From Strix aluco (Eukaryota; Chordata; Aves; Strigiformes; Strigidae), in contig NC_133935.1 of the NCBI RefSeq assembly GCF_031877795.1, positions 47,887,330 to 47,951,329 of the forward strand: DNA of 64,000 nt, in the 5' to 3' direction. The notes beneath the pieces were generated by a model. The model was given only the letters and a program-made list of their open reading frames with translations, was not told the DNA's origin and searched no databases. Below, one piece after another: positions 62,666 to 64,000 of the stretch (its first letter is position 1; every line of letters starts with the position of its first letter). A program made the translations under genes and the position numbers.

Positions 62666-64000
62666 TATACAAATTAATTTAACATAATCCCCCTCGCACT
62701 GATTAAGGTGGCAAGGCAGTTAGTATGGCTTGCCCCTCTATGTGCCTGCCTTTCTTGAGTAAAACCACAAAAGGCAGAGATTTGAGTTCTGTCACCAGTT
62801 TTCAATTTTTTGCATCTATACTAACCTAAAGCAAAGGGTTAATGAGTTTCACAAATCATGCCACCTGCATAGTTAAACATAATAAATACAAGAAGTTGCT
62901 ATCTTATAGGAATTGCTTTTGTGAAGGCTTTTAACCTCTTGATTACACTCTTGAAAAAACTCCTGCTATTTCAAAGGTTTCAAGAAATAATTCCTATGGT
63001 AAATCAGAAGCCAATGCAAGAACCACCCTGTGAACAGAAAATTCCTAGACTGTATGAAACAAGAAATTGAATCTGTGCACACCTTTATCTGACAGGCACA
63101 ACCCCGTTTAAGCAAACAAAAGAATAATAGTTTTCTTTTCCTCAAAGAGGTCTCTTGCTGGTGATCGTTTTTCAGGTGAGAGTAGCTTTTCTGTACAAAC
63201 CCGTATCATTCCATCTTGGGTGTGCTACACAGCTGTCTAAAGGTTTCCACTGACCACTCCTATTCTCCCTCTTGTTTTAGTTCTGTCACAAAATATCAGT
63301 CCTTTACAGAGACTGCACAAACGATGTTTGGTTTACTTCTTCAACTTTTTCATCCAAGGGAAAAAATATTTGCAACAGAGCCTGAGTGAGACTGTCATGT
63401 TGTTTAGAAACTGTGCTGAAAATTCAACAGTCTCTTTTAGAGCAACAAAGGAACTCTTGTTTGCTTGGCTTATCGTGTTTTGGTCCAGAATGTGTATAGA
63501 GTGATGTGATCTCAGCAAGATTTTTTTTTGTTTGTGTAGCAGGAAGAAAATCTAATATAGTCACTAGACCAGCATTTTCTCAGGACTTTTTCAAAGATCA
63601 AAGGAAAGAACTGTAACCTCAAAAGTATATGGCTGAGATATTTCACTCTGTGTCTGGTCAATAAAGAAAAAAGGCACTGACCGAGTAACAATTATAAGAT
63701 AATTAATTCTTAGGGCTGTTTCACCTTTAGAAACCTTAATGAATGCTTTGTATATTAAGGAGGTAAATGTTGTTCAAGATGGACATAAGAACCTGGGAGC
63801 TAATACAGTATAATGTGTGTCTGTGTAGTGGTAAGTTATACACAGATGACATAATTTTGCTGAAAATCAATTCATTTCATTAATTCCGTTCTTCAGATTT
63901 TGGCTGAATTGAACACATGCAAAAGATGTGAACTTTCTGGTGGAACTGCTTTATACACAAAAAGGAAGAGCACGTTCAATACAGTACATTTCTCAACCAA

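Larger units (their letters stand above)
54495..64000 (-). other. Upstream LGR5 intron, partial
   Basis: At least 9.5 kb with no further LRR exon that I could find by eye on the minus strand. It contains the CR1 copy at 58381-59043 and a TA/CA-rich simple stretch at about 62607-62665. The missing first exons should lie to the right of the window. The call assumes that the next LGR5 exon lies beyond 64000. Confidence 0.7.

Overview
This window is vertebrate, almost certainly avian, nuclear DNA. It is AT-rich and gene-sparse, with long introns, GT-AG spliced exons, several CR1 LINE fragments (the dominant LINE of birds) and an endogenous retrovirus whose LTR resembles a common avian LTR family. 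There is no bacterial, plasmid or phage architecture.

The one protein-coding gene I can support is LGR5, the leucine-rich-repeat GPCR that is the R-spondin receptor and stem-cell marker. It lies on the minus strand. Thirteen exons can be read between 54494 and 29465. They are one 216-bp exon with three LRRs, nine exons of 66-72 bp with one LRR each, a 126-bp exon, a hinge exon, and a 1091-bp terminal exon with the seven-helix domain and cytoplasmic tail. All junctions agree in phase, and together they give 750 codons plus a stop with no internal stop or frameshift. The 5' exons (signal peptide, LRRNT, first LRRs) were not found and should lie beyond 64000. A probable 3'UTR of about 2.9 kb runs down to an AATAAA at 26625-26630 and carries four Pumilio-type motifs.

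Layout: 1-10634 is intergenic with two CR1 fragments. 10635-13918 is a degenerate retroviral insertion with two LTRs in inverted orientation. 13919-26605 is intergenic, with one C-rich/G4-capable tract. 26606-29464 is the probable LGR5 3'UTR. 29465-54494 holds LGR5 exons and introns. 54495-64000 is part of a large upstream LGR5 intron with a relatively well-preserved CR1 3' end.

I see no new multi-gene system. The most unusual object is the retroviral insertion. Both outer ends are U3 (5') LTR termini, both LTRs are followed inward by a tRNA-Lys-like primer binding site, and the whole unit is flanked by the same 5-bp direct repeat. It therefore looks like one integration event of an aberrant, inverted-LTR DNA. 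The second point of interest is the LGR5 hinge exon, which differs from the mammalian form and has two in-phase candidate splice donors, one of which would create a cysteine at the junction. Comparisons with mammalian LGR5 and with repeat families are from memory; no alignment or database search was run.
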